A program made the translations under genes and the position numbers. From Pedobacter sp. AJM (GTDB lineage: Bacteria > Bacteroidota > Bacteroidia > Sphingobacteriales > Sphingobacteriaceae), in NCBI RefSeq assembly GCF_002197755.1, contig NZ_NHOT01000007.1:62001-126000 (forward strand): a DNA stretch of 64,000 nt, written 5' to 3'. The notes beneath the pieces were generated by a model that saw only the letters and a program-made list of their open reading frames with translations, made no database searches and was not told the origin of the DNA. Shown here in pieces: positions 55,764 to 63,780 of this stretch. How positions within the stretch are numbered: the stretch's first letter is position 1; each line of letters starts with the position of its first letter.

Positions 55764-57263
55764 ATGGAAGAACTTAGCGCATTTAAAAAGACCATCAGAA
55801 ACCTGTTGGTTGAAAAAATCGGCATCCTGACTGATTCTGATCAAAGCCATTTAAAAAAACAGGCACAAACACTTGGTTTAGATAACCGTCAGTTTGGTGC
55901 GCTGTTACAGGAAATTCATTTGAGCATCAACTGGGATGCTTTAAGGGATGAACGGCAGGGAAAGGACCGGGTGGTAAGACCTATCCATATTTTTGGAATA
56001 GAAGTAAGGAGCCTGGAAAAGCTTGGCGAAGTACTCTATAAAAACCGGGTTAAAGCCCTGAAATACCTGGAAGATGCCGTGTTTCTGAAAGAAAATGTAA
56101 CCTACCTCAGTCATCAGAACGTTGATTTGGCCATGGAAATGATGGAACTTCATGGCAGCGAGCGGAATAGCGAAAAGCGTTTTCTTAAAATATGTTACCA
56201 GTTAAATGCAAACCTTCCATTTCAAGTAGGAGAGGAGTCTTTCTCTACCGTGAAAGAACTTCTGGATCGTGGTTGGGTAGGTCAAGACTTTTTTAGTGAG
56301 ATTTACAATACATTTGCTGCCGGGCACCTGCAAATCTGGATCCATCGTTGTTTTATTGATCTCATTAATATATTACCTGCAGGCGAATCATTTCGTGATT
56401 TTCTTTATTTTGTATATACAATTGATCCGGATTATCCTTTCTATGTAGAAAACGAGCTCTTCTTACAGCCAGGAGATTTAGTAACAAGAGCAAGAAGAGA
56501 TGCTAACTTTTGGTTACCACTATTGGCTACTTTTGATCATGGGTTATTGTCCATCTGGCTCGAAAGAAGAGGGATGGGTGAAATCATTTCAAAGTTTAAA
56601 AATTACGCTACAGAACTTCGGGCAGCAGAAAAAAAGAGTGAAGAGCTTTCCCGGAATCTGGTGCAAAAACTATTGGAAGCATTGGCACCAGACATGGAAA
56701 TTCCGGATTTATCAGTTGCTGCAGAAGAACTCTCATTTCTTAATATTCAGAACAAAGCACTTTTTCACCCAATTGTCGTTCGCCTGAACAATAAAGGATT
56801 TGTACGTGCAACAGTGGGCTTTGATCGGGATGTTCCCGGAGTCTGGATTTCTCCTAAAAATTTAACTTTATCTGATCTGGGAGGAAAGGAGTCTGTTACC
56901 TTCCATTTAAATGTAGATCCTTCTAAGCTAATCAAAGATCACTTATATACAATTTCGCTTCAAATTCAAACCGATTACCAATCCATCCATATTCCGCTTG
57001 CTATTAAAACCGTATTCCCGATGCGGGCATTTATGCTTTGCCTGTTAAGATATGGTGGCTTAGGAACAATTTTTTTATGCATCATCAGGTTACTAATTTC
57101 CTGGGCTTATAACGGAAATGGCTGGCTTAAACCACAGCTGGTTTGGAATAACATCAGTGCGCAGGTTCCCTCCAATCACCTGGTTTATATCCTGATATTT
57201 ATCATCGCCATTTTAGTTCCATTACTGGCCTGGCCAAGAATTAAAAAAATAGAACAAATATGA
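55764..57263 (+). CDS. Large operon protein with Ig-like segment and C-terminal membrane spans
   Basis: A 499-residue protein. The first ~300 residues are helical and unassigned (QAQTLGLDNRQFGALLQEI; YVENELFLQPGDLVTRARR). About 325-415 is a beta-rich Ig-like stretch (NKALFHPIVVRLNNKGFVRA; VTFHLNVDPSKLIKDHLYT). Two hydrophobic spans end it (about 420-440 and 470-487). It overlaps the next gene by 4 bp (ATGA). Possibly a scaffold connecting the NTPases to the membrane. Confidence 0.68.
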   Translation: MEELSAFKKTIRNLLVEKIGILTDSDQSHLKKQAQTLGLDNRQFGALLQEIHLSINWDALRDERQGKDRVVRPIHIFGIEVRSLEKLGEVLYKNRVKALKYLEDAVFLKENVTYLSHQNVDLAMEMMELHGSERNSEKRFLKICYQLNANLPFQVGEESFSTVKELLDRGWVGQDFFSEIYNTFAAGHLQIWIHRCFIDLINILPAGESFRDFLYFVYTIDPDYPFYVENELFLQPGDLVTRARRDANFWLPLLATFDHGLLSIWLERRGMGEIISKFKNYATELRAAEKKSEELSRNLVQKLLEALAPDMEIPDLSVAAEELSFLNIQNKALFHPIVVRLNNKGFVRATVGFDRDVPGVWISPKNLTLSDLGGKESVTFHLNVDPSKLIKDHLYTISLQIQTDYQSIHIPLAIKTVFPMRAFMLCLLRYGGLGTIFLCIIRLLISWAYNGNGWLKPQLVWNNISAQVPSNHLVYILIFIIAILVPLLAWPRIKKIEQI

Positions 57264-58048
57264 AACCTCCGGTAAGACCATTTATTATACCCGAAAGTAA
57301 AAAAGACAAACATGCATGGAAATATATAATTGCAGGTATGCTTTTACTTATTTTCCATCATTTCTTCGCTGCGGTAGCTTATAATGCCTTTGTATTGATC
57401 GATAATGCTTTTAGTCTATCTGGCGCAAATGCTCCGGTATTTATTTGGAGCTTTTTCGGATTACTGATGGGCGCTGCGATTGGAACGGTAGTGGCTACAA
57501 AAAAATTCAAGCTTGATAAAAAGATTAGTCTTTTTGCAGGCATTCCTTTAACCCTTTTAATTCTTGGACTTTTACTTGCATCCGGACCCTATGGACAGGT
57601 GAGCCCCAGACCGGAGGAACTTGCGGCTAAAGAAGAAAATAAAGATCAGCCGATAGATTCAAGTCAGTTGAGTATTAATGCTAAAACTCAGATTCAAACC
57701 AAAAAAAGATCACAACTGCTTAACAAGAAAGTTCTGCCGAAAGCGCAACAAAATCTCCCAAAACGCGAAAGCTGTGAGGAAAAACGGACAGGGGTTAGTG
57801 TTACGGTAAGATCAGATAGTGTGAGGCTTTTCTTCCGTACCACCCAGGAAAACGGTGGTGAATGGAGCCGTTGGGAATCTATATTTATTCCACAACCCGG
57901 TCAATATGCCCTCTCCGGATCAGGCGGCAAGGTCATGGCTAATGGAATCCAATATTATTATGAGGCTAAGTCCGTAGCCACAAGATCATCCAGCGATCCT
58001 TTTAGCAGATCGCTTTGCAATGGGCCACTTTCCATTGATACTTACTAA
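57260..58048 (+). CDS. Membrane protein with cytosolic or periplasmic basic tail, tubulin operon
   Basis: A 262-residue protein with three membrane spans near 23-45, 55-75 and 90-110, then a basic, polar stretch (KKRSQLLNKKVLPKAQQNLPKRE) and a beta-rich end (VRLFFRTTQENGGEWSRWE). No family recognised. It starts inside the stop of the upstream gene and ends 41 bp before the small Fn3-like gene. Confidence 0.66.
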   Translation: MKPPVRPFIIPESKKDKHAWKYIIAGMLLLIFHHFFAAVAYNAFVLIDNAFSLSGANAPVFIWSFFGLLMGAAIGTVVATKKFKLDKKISLFAGIPLTLLILGLLLASGPYGQVSPRPEELAAKEENKDQPIDSSQLSINAKTQIQTKKRSQLLNKKVLPKAQQNLPKRESCEEKRTGVSVTVRSDSVRLFFRTTQENGGEWSRWESIFIPQPGQYALSGSGGKVMANGIQYYYEAKSVATRSSSDPFSRSLCNGPLSIDTY

Positions 58049-58089
58049 GTGGCTTTAAATAAAAATGAAAAAATAATAAACAATAATAC

Positions 58090-58464
58090 ATGTCTAAATA
58101 CATTCCGCTCACCTTTTCTTTAGTTTTATTTGCCGGTACACTACTCGCGCAAAACCAATGGAAACCAAAGGGCACGCTATATGCTGATAAAAATATCCAT
58201 ATTGAAATAGAATACCTGCTATCTCCTGATGGCTGTACGGATGGCGGAGGTACAATTACATCAAAAGGTTTATGCTATTCGGCAAGTACATCTGTGCCTA
58301 CCGTTTCAAATGCGAATTATACCAATAACGGTTCCGGAATAAGTGCTGCGGGTAGTACACTTACCGGATTAACTAGCGGCACAACTTACTACGTTCGCGC
58401 TTATGCTGTAAATTCAGCTGGCACATCCTATGGGGCAGTTACGTCATTCAGAACAACTTTGTAA
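58090..58464 (+). CDS. Small secreted Fn3-like protein
   Basis: A 124-residue exported protein. The signal peptide ends near GTLLAQ. The last ~70 residues match Bacteroidota Fn3-like modules (KGLCYSASTSVPTVSN; GTTYYVRAYAVNSAGTSYG). It lies 41 bp after the preceding operon gene and may be the last member or a separately expressed neighbour. A 13-bp perfect hairpin follows. Confidence 0.68.
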   Translation: MSKYIPLTFSLVLFAGTLLAQNQWKPKGTLYADKNIHIEIEYLLSPDGCTDGGGTITSKGLCYSASTSVPTVSNANYTNNGSGISAAGSTLTGLTSGTTYYVRAYAVNSAGTSYGAVTSFRTTL

Positions 58465-58493
58465 AAGCAATTAGGTTCATGTATTTAGCTAAA

Positions 58494-58535
58494 GTTACCA
58501 ACGCTATTGAGCCATCTGCCTGTAGCGTTGGTAAC
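58494..58535. terminator. Hairpin at the end of the tubulin operon
   Basis: GTTACCAACGCTA (58494-58506) and TAGCGTTGGTAAC (58523-58535) pair perfectly over 13 bp. There is no T-run on either side, so it may be a bidirectional stop or an mRNA-stabilising hairpin. It separates the operon from the convergent PRISE-like gene. Confidence 0.55.
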
Positions 58536-58564
58536 GTTAAACATATTGAATTGGTAACTGGTCA

Positions 58565-59632
58565 TTAAGGAATTAACTTCGCTTCACGAAGTCTGTCAAA
58601 AAGTTCATAAAAAGTTTCTTCTGTATCCTGAAATACGTTGAACCCTAATTTTCTGCTTTTCGACATATTGGTCATCACTTCAATTGGCCTGCTAAGGTCT
58701 AGATCGGTATGCCATGCACTTGCCAATCTGTTTAATGAAGCTTCTTTAAGTCCGTATTTTTGAGCAATTTCCTGCCATTTTTCCCTATCATTGGCCATTT
58801 CTTTCTCTAACGGGTGGATCTCGCCATTAAATCCGATGGCCTCTACACCAAAATAATCGGCTATTTTGTTCCATAGTCTGCTCCATCGAAAAACATCTCC
58901 ATTCACGATATTAAATGCTTCATTTTGAGTAGCCTCGTTAGTTGATGCCCAGATTAATTGCTCCGCCAATATGCGGGCATCCGTCACATCCGATAAGCCG
59001 TTCCATTGTGCCGCCGAACCTGGCCAGGTAAATTTGCGTCCTGTTTCTTTGCAGATAGTGGCATAAACGGCCAGGGTTGTACCCATATTCATGGCATTTC
59101 CAACAGCTTGCCCAATGACAGTATGTGGCCTGTGTATACTCCAGGTAAAGCCATCTCTTTCCGCTGCCGCATAAACCTCATCTTCCTGGGCATAATAAAA
59201 ATTCTCTATAGCTAACCTCGGATGCTCTTCACGCAAAGGCGTTTCAGGTAAAAAACCTTCCGCAGCATAGGCTTCAAACGGACCTAAATAATGTTTTAAA
59301 CCGGTAACCAATGCTACATGCTTTACCGATTTTTTTTCAGCCAAAACATCCAGAATGTTGCGCACCATTAATCCATTCACCCGAATATTCTCGGCTTCTG
59401 TTTCATTTCGCATCCAGGTGGTGATGTAAACGTGAGTCGGGCTGATATCAGCTAATGCTAATCGCAGACTATCAATCTCCAGTAGGTTTGCTGCAACAGG
59501 TTTCAGGTTTTTAATTTCATTGTTCGGGTTACGGGCCAATCCATAAGTTTTCCAGCCTTTTGAAAGAAGTTTTTCGGCCAGGTTGCTTCCTGTTATGCCA
59601 CTTGCACCTACTACCAAAGCTATATTTTCCAT
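58565..59632 (-). CDS. PRISE-like NAD(P)-dependent reductase (atypical SDR)
   Basis: A 355-residue extended short-chain dehydrogenase. The cofactor loop is GASGITGSNLAEKL (9-22). The order IHRPHTVIGQAVGNAMNM and WPGSAAQWNGLSDVTDARILAEQLIWA matches the progesterone 5-beta-reductase/iridoid synthase-like group. It probably reduces an activated C=C bond, substrate unknown. It is divergent from a Crp/Fnr regulator across a 200-bp gap with candidate promoter boxes, so it may be regulated by it. Confidence 0.84.
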   Translation of the reverse strand: MENIALVVGASGITGSNLAEKLLSKGWKTYGLARNPNNEIKNLKPVAANLLEIDSLRLALADISPTHVYITTWMRNETEAENIRVNGLMVRNILDVLAEKKSVKHVALVTGLKHYLGPFEAYAAEGFLPETPLREEHPRLAIENFYYAQEDEVYAAAERDGFTWSIHRPHTVIGQAVGNAMNMGTTLAVYATICKETGRKFTWPGSAAQWNGLSDVTDARILAEQLIWASTNEATQNEAFNIVNGDVFRWSRLWNKIADYFGVEAIGFNGEIHPLEKEMANDREKWQEIAQKYGLKEASLNRLASAWHTDLDLSRPIEVMTNMSKSRKLGFNVFQDTEETFYELFDRLREAKLIP

Positions 59633-59691
59633 AATTTTTTGTTTAAATTTTATTGACCGATCTATTTTGCAAGGTCTTATTTTGTGCTCTA

Positions 59692-59699
59692 CAAATTTA
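59692..59699 (-). promoter_or_regulatory. Candidate -7 box for the PRISE-like gene
   Basis: CAAATTTA on plus reads TAAATTTG on minus, matching TAnnTTTG, 60 bp before the start codon. Confidence 0.35.
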
Positions 59700-59746
59700 G
59701 ATCAATGTGGCCAGAACGACGATGACCTGTATCAAAAAACACCCTT

Positions 59747-59761
59747 GATTTGGATCAAATC
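59747..59761. promoter_or_regulatory. Palindrome GATTTGGATCAAATC in the divergent region
   Basis: Two 6-bp arms, GATTTG and CAAATC, around GAT. It lies between the divergent PRISE-like and Crp/Fnr genes and has the half-site arrangement of a dimeric regulator's operator. The Crp/Fnr protein encoded at 59834 is the obvious candidate. Confidence 0.5.
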
Positions 59762-59803
59762 TATTTTCAGTATGATCTTAGCATATTGTTGAGCGTTTAA
59801 AAT

Positions 59804-59811
59804 TATCTTTG
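59804..59811 (+). promoter_or_regulatory. Candidate -7 box for the Crp/Fnr gene
   Basis: TATCTTTG matches TAnnTTTG exactly and lies 22 bp before the ATG at 59834. The -33 part is unclear. Confidence 0.4.
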
Positions 59812-59833
59812 TCATTCTTCAACATCATCACCT

Positions 59834-60415
59834 ATGTTCAATATACTCTTTAACCATATTCAGGAAAAAGTTTCGCTCACAGAAGCGGATAGATTGGCTA
59901 TATCTCGTTTTTTTACTCCTAAAAAACTAAGAAAACGTCAATATCATTTACAGGAAGGTGAAGTTTGTAAATATCTGGCGTTTGTGGTGAAAGGTTTGTT
60001 AAGAACCTATAATGTTGATGGGAAGGGAAACGAACATATGAATGTTTTTGGTTGGGAAGGCTGGTGGATCTCTGATTTTAACAGCTTTTTATCAGAAGAA
60101 CCTGCCGTATTTAATATTGATGCCATTGAAGATTGCGAATTGCTTTTAATCTCGAAAGCAGATTATGAAGCACTGACATTGGCTGTACCTGTAATGGACA
60201 GGTATTTTAGAATTCTTTACCAAAACAGCATCGTTACGAAAGAGCGCCGTTTGATGAGTTCCGTAACGCACACGGCTGAAGAAAAATATCTGGAACTGAT
60301 GGAATCAAATTCAAAAATTGCAGAACGCCTTTCTCAAAACCTGATTGCTTCTTACCTGGGGATTGCACCTGAAACACTTAGCCGGATTAAAAAGAACCTG
60401 GCTTTAAGAAAGTAA
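59834..60415 (+). CDS. Crp/Fnr-family transcriptional regulator
   Basis: A 193-residue regulator with a cNMP-type barrel (about 25-120) and a C-terminal HTH (LIASYLGIAPETLSRIKKN). No Fnr Cys ligands. It is the fourth such paralogue in the window. Divergent placement opposite a PRISE-like reductase with a palindrome between suggests it controls that gene. Confidence 0.87.
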   Translation: MFNILFNHIQEKVSLTEADRLAISRFFTPKKLRKRQYHLQEGEVCKYLAFVVKGLLRTYNVDGKGNEHMNVFGWEGWWISDFNSFLSEEPAVFNIDAIEDCELLLISKADYEALTLAVPVMDRYFRILYQNSIVTKERRLMSSVTHTAEEKYLELMESNSKIAERLSQNLIASYLGIAPETLSRIKKNLALRK

Positions 60416-60515
60416 TTTTCAAGCTGAATGACCGGCCAGGCAGATTGAGCGGCTTGATGGCCTTCCACATGTAAATTTTAATTAAATAAATCTTATTTAT
60501 ACCGTCAAAATTATA

Positions 60516-61700
60516 TTACTTATAGGAACTATCATGAGCAGCTTTGCGCTGCTCAAAATCTATCATTTCTCCATCTTGCGGAAGTTCATTGGTATGCATC
60601 TGGTCAGGTCGTTTTCCGGCTGAACTTAATTGATATCGGCTGATTAAATAGGGTATACCTTCTCCGACAAGAAGATGAGCAGAGGTGGTAACCTCAAAGT
60701 GCAGGTGCGGTTCACGGGCATCTCCTGAAGCGCCGATGTTAGCCAACATTTGTCCCTTACGGACGTAATCACCTGTTTTGATGCGTAAACTTTTGGGCTG
60801 GAGGTGCATGTAATGTGCATATTGCCCATTACCCAAATCAATTACAATGGTATTTCCTGCAAGCCCGTCAAAAGTTAAGGGAACAGCGGGATGAAACGCG
60901 GCACCATGCCCCGGAATATTATCCGGAAGGCCATCTTTTGCATTTACAATACGACCATCCGCAACGGCAAATACGGGTTCACCATAGCAAAAATAGGCAT
61001 GCACATCTCTTGAATCGCCTGCAAAAGAAACACCATTCCGGAATTTTTTCCAATCGATGGCATAACGGCGGGAATTGATTGCCAGCCCGCCCAAAATAAG
61101 GTTTCCACGGCGGTGGTGATTGGATTCATGATTTCCGGGGCCATCTACTGCCGTCCAGCTACTGCCCTGCAAGGGAGGGCCTAAAACCTGTAAATGCGAC
61201 TGGTGGGTTGAAATTATGGCACCCTCCAGCGAATCAGTCGTGGTTATTACCCGGTGTGCCAAACTTTCGGGAAAGGGGTGCCTTAAATCTGTAATGGCTT
61301 CTATGTATATAACTGCGGTCTGACCACCTGCAAGCATAAGTTTATCAGAATCCGTAGCGCCTAATGGCTTAACCATTGGCTGCAATTGTGCCGTATCAAA
61401 GGTTATGATCGGCTTGGCTTTGCTGGCTCTGGGGTCAATGAGTGCTATCTGATGCAATTTTAAAGGGGTTGAACTGAAGTTTGTCAGGTATAGTTCGTAA
61501 ATCAAATGGTTGTACGATCCGCTTCGAAAAGCAGTTGGGGCAAAAGGTACGCGCATCTCCAGCTGTATCGGAAAAGAAAATGGCCTGGCCGGAGGGCTTA
61601 GTTCTGCTGTAGCTAAGGTTTGAGCTTTAATTTTATCCCAATGCACCGTTGTTAAAAGCATTAATGCGAAGAAAAAAATTTTACGGTTTAGCATAATCAT
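60516..61700 (-). CDS. Secreted M23-family (LytM-like) peptidase with atypical zinc site
   Basis: A 394-residue exported protein; signal peptide to about residue 27. The N-terminal ~180 residues are a beta-rich domain. The LytM domain is at about 225-375: RYAIDW, YGEPVFAVADGRIV, QYAHYMHLQPKS and PHLHFEV. The usual first zinc ligand His (HxxxD) appears as Arg in RYAID, with only the Asp kept, while HLHFE is intact; the nearby NHHRRG might supply a His. It may be a modified or inactive endopeptidase. Cell-wall crosslink cleavage is inferred. Confidence 0.82.
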   Translation of the reverse strand: MIMLNRKIFFFALMLLTTVHWDKIKAQTLATAELSPPARPFSFPIQLEMRVPFAPTAFRSGSYNHLIYELYLTNFSSTPLKLHQIALIDPRASKAKPIITFDTAQLQPMVKPLGATDSDKLMLAGGQTAVIYIEAITDLRHPFPESLAHRVITTTDSLEGAIISTHQSHLQVLGPPLQGSSWTAVDGPGNHESNHHRRGNLILGGLAINSRRYAIDWKKFRNGVSFAGDSRDVHAYFCYGEPVFAVADGRIVNAKDGLPDNIPGHGAAFHPAVPLTFDGLAGNTIVIDLGNGQYAHYMHLQPKSLRIKTGDYVRKGQMLANIGASGDAREPHLHFEVTTSAHLLVGEGIPYLISRYQLSSAGKRPDQMHTNELPQDGEMIDFEQRKAAHDSSYK

Positions 61701-61888
61701 GATTTGAAATATTATACTGTGACCTCATCTTTTGATAAGAGGTTACAACATCCGCTTTTTTTTATAATTCAGTCATAAGAGGTTTAGGGCAAGCGCTATT
61801 CATCCGGCAGAGATTGTGCTGGTTATCAATTTGACAGCCATCTTTAAGGTTTCAAAAACAATCCCTTTCCCGGGCAGGTTATTGGTAT

Positions 61889-62854
61889 ATGGAGATAAAT
61901 AAACGAACCGTTGTCATTACCGGCGCTTCAAGCGGAGCAGGCAGGGCAATAGCATTACAATTTGCCCGCAGGGCAGACCGTTTAATACTGGCTTCACGAA
62001 ATATGAAGATGCTGGAAGAGGTGGCCGAAGAATGCAGAATTTTTGGTGCGGAGGTAAAATGCCTGGAAGTAGATGTAACCGGTTACCATGCTGTCATCAA
62101 TCTGGCCGCTGCAGCTGATGAATTTGGAAATGGAATTGATATCTGGGTAAACAATGCAGGTGTACTGGCTGTAGGTGCTTTTGATGAAATCCCGATGGAA
62201 GTTTCAAAGCAGGTATTAAAAACCAATTTATTAGGTTACATGCACGGCGCACATGCTGTTTTGCCTTACTTTAAAAAGCAGGGTAAAGGAATTTTAATCA
62301 ATAACATTTCTATAGGTGGTTTTTTAGCGGTACCGATGGGTGCTGCCTACTCGGCCAGTAAGTTTGGCTTAAGGGGTTTTGGGCAGGCACTTAAGGCAGA
62401 ACTGGCTGCTTATCCTGATATTCATGTCTGCGATGCTTTCCCCGCTTTTCTGGACAGTCCCGGCATACAGCACGCAGCCAATTATACCGGCAAATACCTG
62501 AAACCTTCCCCGCCGGTTTACGATCCGGAGCGCCTGGCGCAAGCCATTGTTAAACTGGCAGATCAGCCAAAAAAAGAAAAAATGGTGGGAAGTGTATCGG
62601 TTTTACTGCGCCTTTCAGCAGGGCTTTTTCCCACACTCACACAATTTGTTGCAGGCGCAGTCATTAAGGGTTACCTGAAGAGGGCAGATCCAATACCAAC
62701 CACCAATGGAAATATCTTCGCACCTGTTCCGTTTGGTAATGCGGTTCATGGCGGCTGGGGAATTCCAGGTAAACCCAGGGCACATCGAAAATATATTGCA
62801 GGTATGGCTGCTTCACTTGCTGTGCTCGCCTTGATTAAGATATTTGGTAAATAA
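61889..62854 (+). CDS. SDR-family oxidoreductase with C-terminal membrane segment
   Basis: A 321-residue short-chain dehydrogenase. Cofactor loop TGASSGAGRAIA (11-22), NNAG near 90, and catalytic YSASK near 155. A C-terminal extension ends in a hydrophobic stretch (YIAGMAASLAVLALIKIFGK), as in membrane-associated SDRs. Substrate unknown. It is divergent from the M23 gene. Confidence 0.86.
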   Translation: MEINKRTVVITGASSGAGRAIALQFARRADRLILASRNMKMLEEVAEECRIFGAEVKCLEVDVTGYHAVINLAAAADEFGNGIDIWVNNAGVLAVGAFDEIPMEVSKQVLKTNLLGYMHGAHAVLPYFKKQGKGILINNISIGGFLAVPMGAAYSASKFGLRGFGQALKAELAAYPDIHVCDAFPAFLDSPGIQHAANYTGKYLKPSPPVYDPERLAQAIVKLADQPKKEKMVGSVSVLLRLSAGLFPTLTQFVAGAVIKGYLKRADPIPTTNGNIFAPVPFGNAVHGGWGIPGKPRAHRKYIAGMAASLAVLALIKIFGK

Positions 62855-62882
62855 CACATATCATTAGAAATCTGGTTTAATA

Positions 62883-62917
62883 AAAAAACGGCATTCGATA
62901 AAGAAATGCCGTTTTTT
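62883..62917. terminator. Bidirectional terminator
   Basis: AAAAAACGGCATT (62883-62895) and AATGCCGTTTTTT (62905-62917) pair perfectly over 13 bp, with T-runs on both strands. It lies between the convergent SDR and DUF892 genes. Confidence 0.9.
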
Positions 62918-62936
62918 CTAATTTATAAAGCTTTCA

Positions 62937-63551
62937 TTATTCTGCTGCTGCTTCAGCATTAATAGAATTTACAGCAATTTCAGTCAGAGCCACATCGGTA
63001 GCCTTTTCATTTTCCAATGTCTGATCAAGTAAATCTGCCACATCCTGATGACCCATGTTTTCAGCAAATACTTTAAGGGTACCGTATGTAGCGATTTCAT
63101 AATGCTCTACTTTCTGTGCAGCCAGAATTAAACCTGCGTCACGAACCATTGTGCCTTGATCTGTATCTGAAATGATGCCCTCAGCTTCTTCTAATAATCC
63201 AGCCATGGCATCGCACTTTTTTGCCACTGCTTTCTCGCCCAATAGTTCAAAAACCTGTTCAAGCGTTTGGATGTGTTGTTGTGTTTCTTCAGTATGTTTT
63301 TCAAATGCGGCAATAAGTTCTTCGCTTGTTGCAGCCTTTTTCATCTTTGGAAGTGCCTTTACTAAATGTTTTTCTGCCCAATAGATATCTTTTAATTCAT
63401 CAACAAAAAATTCATGAAATTCTGAATCTTCCATTTTACCAGTTTTAGAAGCTGACTTTTTATTGGTTGAAGCTTTGGTGACTGGTGCTTTAGCAGCTGT
63501 TGCTGTTTTACCTGTACTTGCTTTTTTAGCAGTTGTTTTTGTAGTTGCCAT
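62937..63551 (-). CDS. DUF892 (YciE/YciF) ferritin-like protein with Lys/Ala-rich N-terminal tail
   Basis: A 204-residue stress-type protein. Residues 1-40 are a Lys/Ala/Thr-rich histone-H1-like tail (TTAKKASTGKTATAAKAP). The rest is a four-helix ferritin-like domain of the DUF892 family (FHEFFVDELKDIYWAEKHLVKALPKM at the start of the fold). Acidic iron-type ligands are spread through the helices. The basic tail could bind DNA or a partner; function unknown. Expressed from its own promoter. Confidence 0.85.
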   Translation of the reverse strand: MATTKTTAKKASTGKTATAAKAPVTKASTNKKSASKTGKMEDSEFHEFFVDELKDIYWAEKHLVKALPKMKKAATSEELIAAFEKHTEETQQHIQTLEQVFELLGEKAVAKKCDAMAGLLEEAEGIISDTDQGTMVRDAGLILAAQKVEHYEIATYGTLKVFAENMGHQDVADLLDQTLENEKATDVALTEIAVNSINAEAAAE

Positions 63552-63780
63552 AGTTTTTTATATAGTATGATGTACAAATAGAACTGCCTAAATTGGAATA
63601 AGGTTTTGGTTATTTTAATCTTATTTTAATCTGATTGCTTAAAAAAGGCATTGATATACACCAATAATTATTCACTATTTTATTGAAGCGGGATGTTGAA
63701 CTGGCATGCCCTCCTGAAAATATTAAACCTTTCATTCCTAAAGGTTGTTTTATCCATGGTAGCACTTAAAATAATTTAAT

